DNA from: an uncultured Marinomonas sp.
GTDB lineage: Bacteria > Pseudomonadota > Gammaproteobacteria > Pseudomonadales > Marinomonadaceae
DNA length: 64,000 nucleotides
NCBI GenBank assembly: GCA_947493575.1
Contig: CANLRQ010000011.1
Coordinates: 27,630 to 91,629 of the forward strand
Direction of reading: 5' to 3'
How positions within the stretch are numbered: position 1 is the first letter of the stretch; every line of letters begins with the position of its first letter. The notes below the pieces were generated by a model, which saw only the letters and a program-made list of their open reading frames with translations, had not been told where the DNA came from and did no database searches. The translations under genes and the position numbers were made by a program. Below, piece by piece: positions 63,431-64,000 of this stretch.

Positions 63431-63505
63431 GCGGGAATAGCTCAGTGGTAGAGCACAACCTTGCCAAGGTTGGGGTCGCGAGTTCGAGCCTCGTTTCCCG
63501 CTCCA
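63431..63505 (+). tRNA. tRNA-Gly (GCC), copy 1
   Basis: This 75-base cloverleaf starts GCGGGAATAGCTCAGTGG, anticodon loop TTGCCAA between CAACC and GGTTG (GCC), and ends TTTCCCGCTCCA with encoded CCA. Confidence 0.97.
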
Positions 63506-63616
63506 GTTAATTTATAAATTAATTGTACTAATTGGTTGTGCTATTAATTCTATTAAACAGTATCGATAGTGAAGGGCATTGGTTTTTCATTATTAAACCT
63601 AGGAATAGGTTATTAC

Positions 63617-63692
63617 GTCCCATTCGTCTAGAGGTCTAGGACACCGCCCTTTCACGGCGGTAACAGGGGTTCGAACCCCCTATGGGACGCCA
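63617..63692 (+). tRNA. tRNA-Glu (TTC), copy 2
   Basis: Identical to the copy at 63300, 317 bases downstream. Confidence 0.97.
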
Positions 63693-63737
63693 TTTATTTT
63701 GTACGAATGCAGCTTAAAGTTGTTGAAGTACAGTGTT

Positions 63738-63812
63738 GCGGGAATAGCTCAGTGGTAGAGCACAACCTTGCCAAGGTTGGGGTCGCGAGTTCGAGCCTCG
63801 TTTCCCGCTCCA
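63738..63812 (+). tRNA. tRNA-Gly (GCC), copy 2
   Basis: Identical to the copy at 63431, 307 bases downstream; the spacer after it is also nearly identical to the earlier one. Confidence 0.97.
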
Positions 63813-63923
63813 GTTAATTTATAAATTAATTGTACTAATTGGTTGTGCTATTAATTCTATTAAGCAGTATCGATAGTGAAGGGCATTGGCTTTTCATTAT
63901 TACACCTAGAAATAGGTTGTTGC

Positions 63924-63999
63924 GTCCCATTCGTCTAGAGGTCTAGGACACCGCCCTTTCACGGCGGTAACAGGGGTTCGAACCCCCTATGGGACGCCA
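63924..63999 (+). tRNA. tRNA-Glu (TTC), copy 3
   Basis: Third identical tRNA-Glu, 307 bases after copy 2; the array probably continues beyond the window. Confidence 0.97.
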
Positions 64000-64000
64000 T

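Overview
The window reads as a chromosomal segment of a marine, moderately AT-rich gammaproteobacterium, most like Oceanospirillales and in particular Marinomonas. This placement is inferred from gene content and order (ttcA, apt, fnr, hemN, cco cluster; EpmC-PdxB; split glyA-gcvH-gcvP versus gcvT) and from the base composition. No database search was possible.

Layout. 1-12.6 kb: the end of ttcA, a YfaZ-like outer-membrane protein, then a long minus-strand block for microaerobic respiration. This block holds the cbb3 oxidase ccoNOQP, its assembly genes ccoGHIS, a SafE/TauE-type membrane protein with an unusual Met/His/Asp repeat tail, hemN with an FNR-like box, fnr and apt. 12.7-16.4 kb: housekeeping genes (alpha/beta hydrolase, TusA-like protein, acetyltransferase, transaldolase, DusA). 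16.4-19 kb: an accessory patch with brnTA and parDE toxin-antitoxin pairs and mobile-element debris. 19-24 kb: a probable three-gene unit of a ThDP-dependent 2-keto acid decarboxylase, an exported DUF4331-like protein and an L-amino-acid/monoamine oxidase. 24.5-38.1 kb: a DUF1127 protein with an unlisted 31-codon upstream ORF, YaeQ, dienelactone hydrolase, a ynjBCD-type ABC transporter, an AspA/AstE-like deacylase, a UvrD/Rep helicase, a 2OG-Fe(II) oxygenase, a class II amidotransferase, a broken chemotaxis receptor, hisI and a two-domain PTPS/QueD-like protein. 38.3 kb: the 4.5S SRP RNA gene.

38.4-49.2 kb is a clear accessory island next to the SRP RNA gene. It has a mosaic of dispersed repeat modules surrounding a phd/parE-type pair. 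It also has a 1370-residue protein combining an N-terminal phosphoribosyltransferase-like motif with a C-terminal nucleoside phosphorylase/nucleosidase domain, a nucleotidyltransferase-HEPN fusion, an XRE-ImmA/IrrE protein, a cupin gene and several gene relics (cupin, REP-associated transposase, NT-HEPN, IS110). The 1370-residue protein is the best candidate for an undescribed (probably anti-phage) system.

49.2-64 kb: a GGDEF-EAL membrane protein paired with a PotD-like periplasmic protein, recalling NspS/MbaA polyamine signalling. Then the glycine cleavage genes gcvP, gcvH, glyA and the divergent gcvT, with two near-identical palindromes in the shared control region. After these come epmC, pdxB, a PilZ protein, two lipoproteins, and an array of alternating tRNA-Glu and tRNA-Gly genes running off the end.

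Small non-coding elements recur through the window. The best supported is a MITE family with GAGACCTTTG termini: three complete copies are each flanked by a perfect 5-bp target duplication, and there is one truncated copy.
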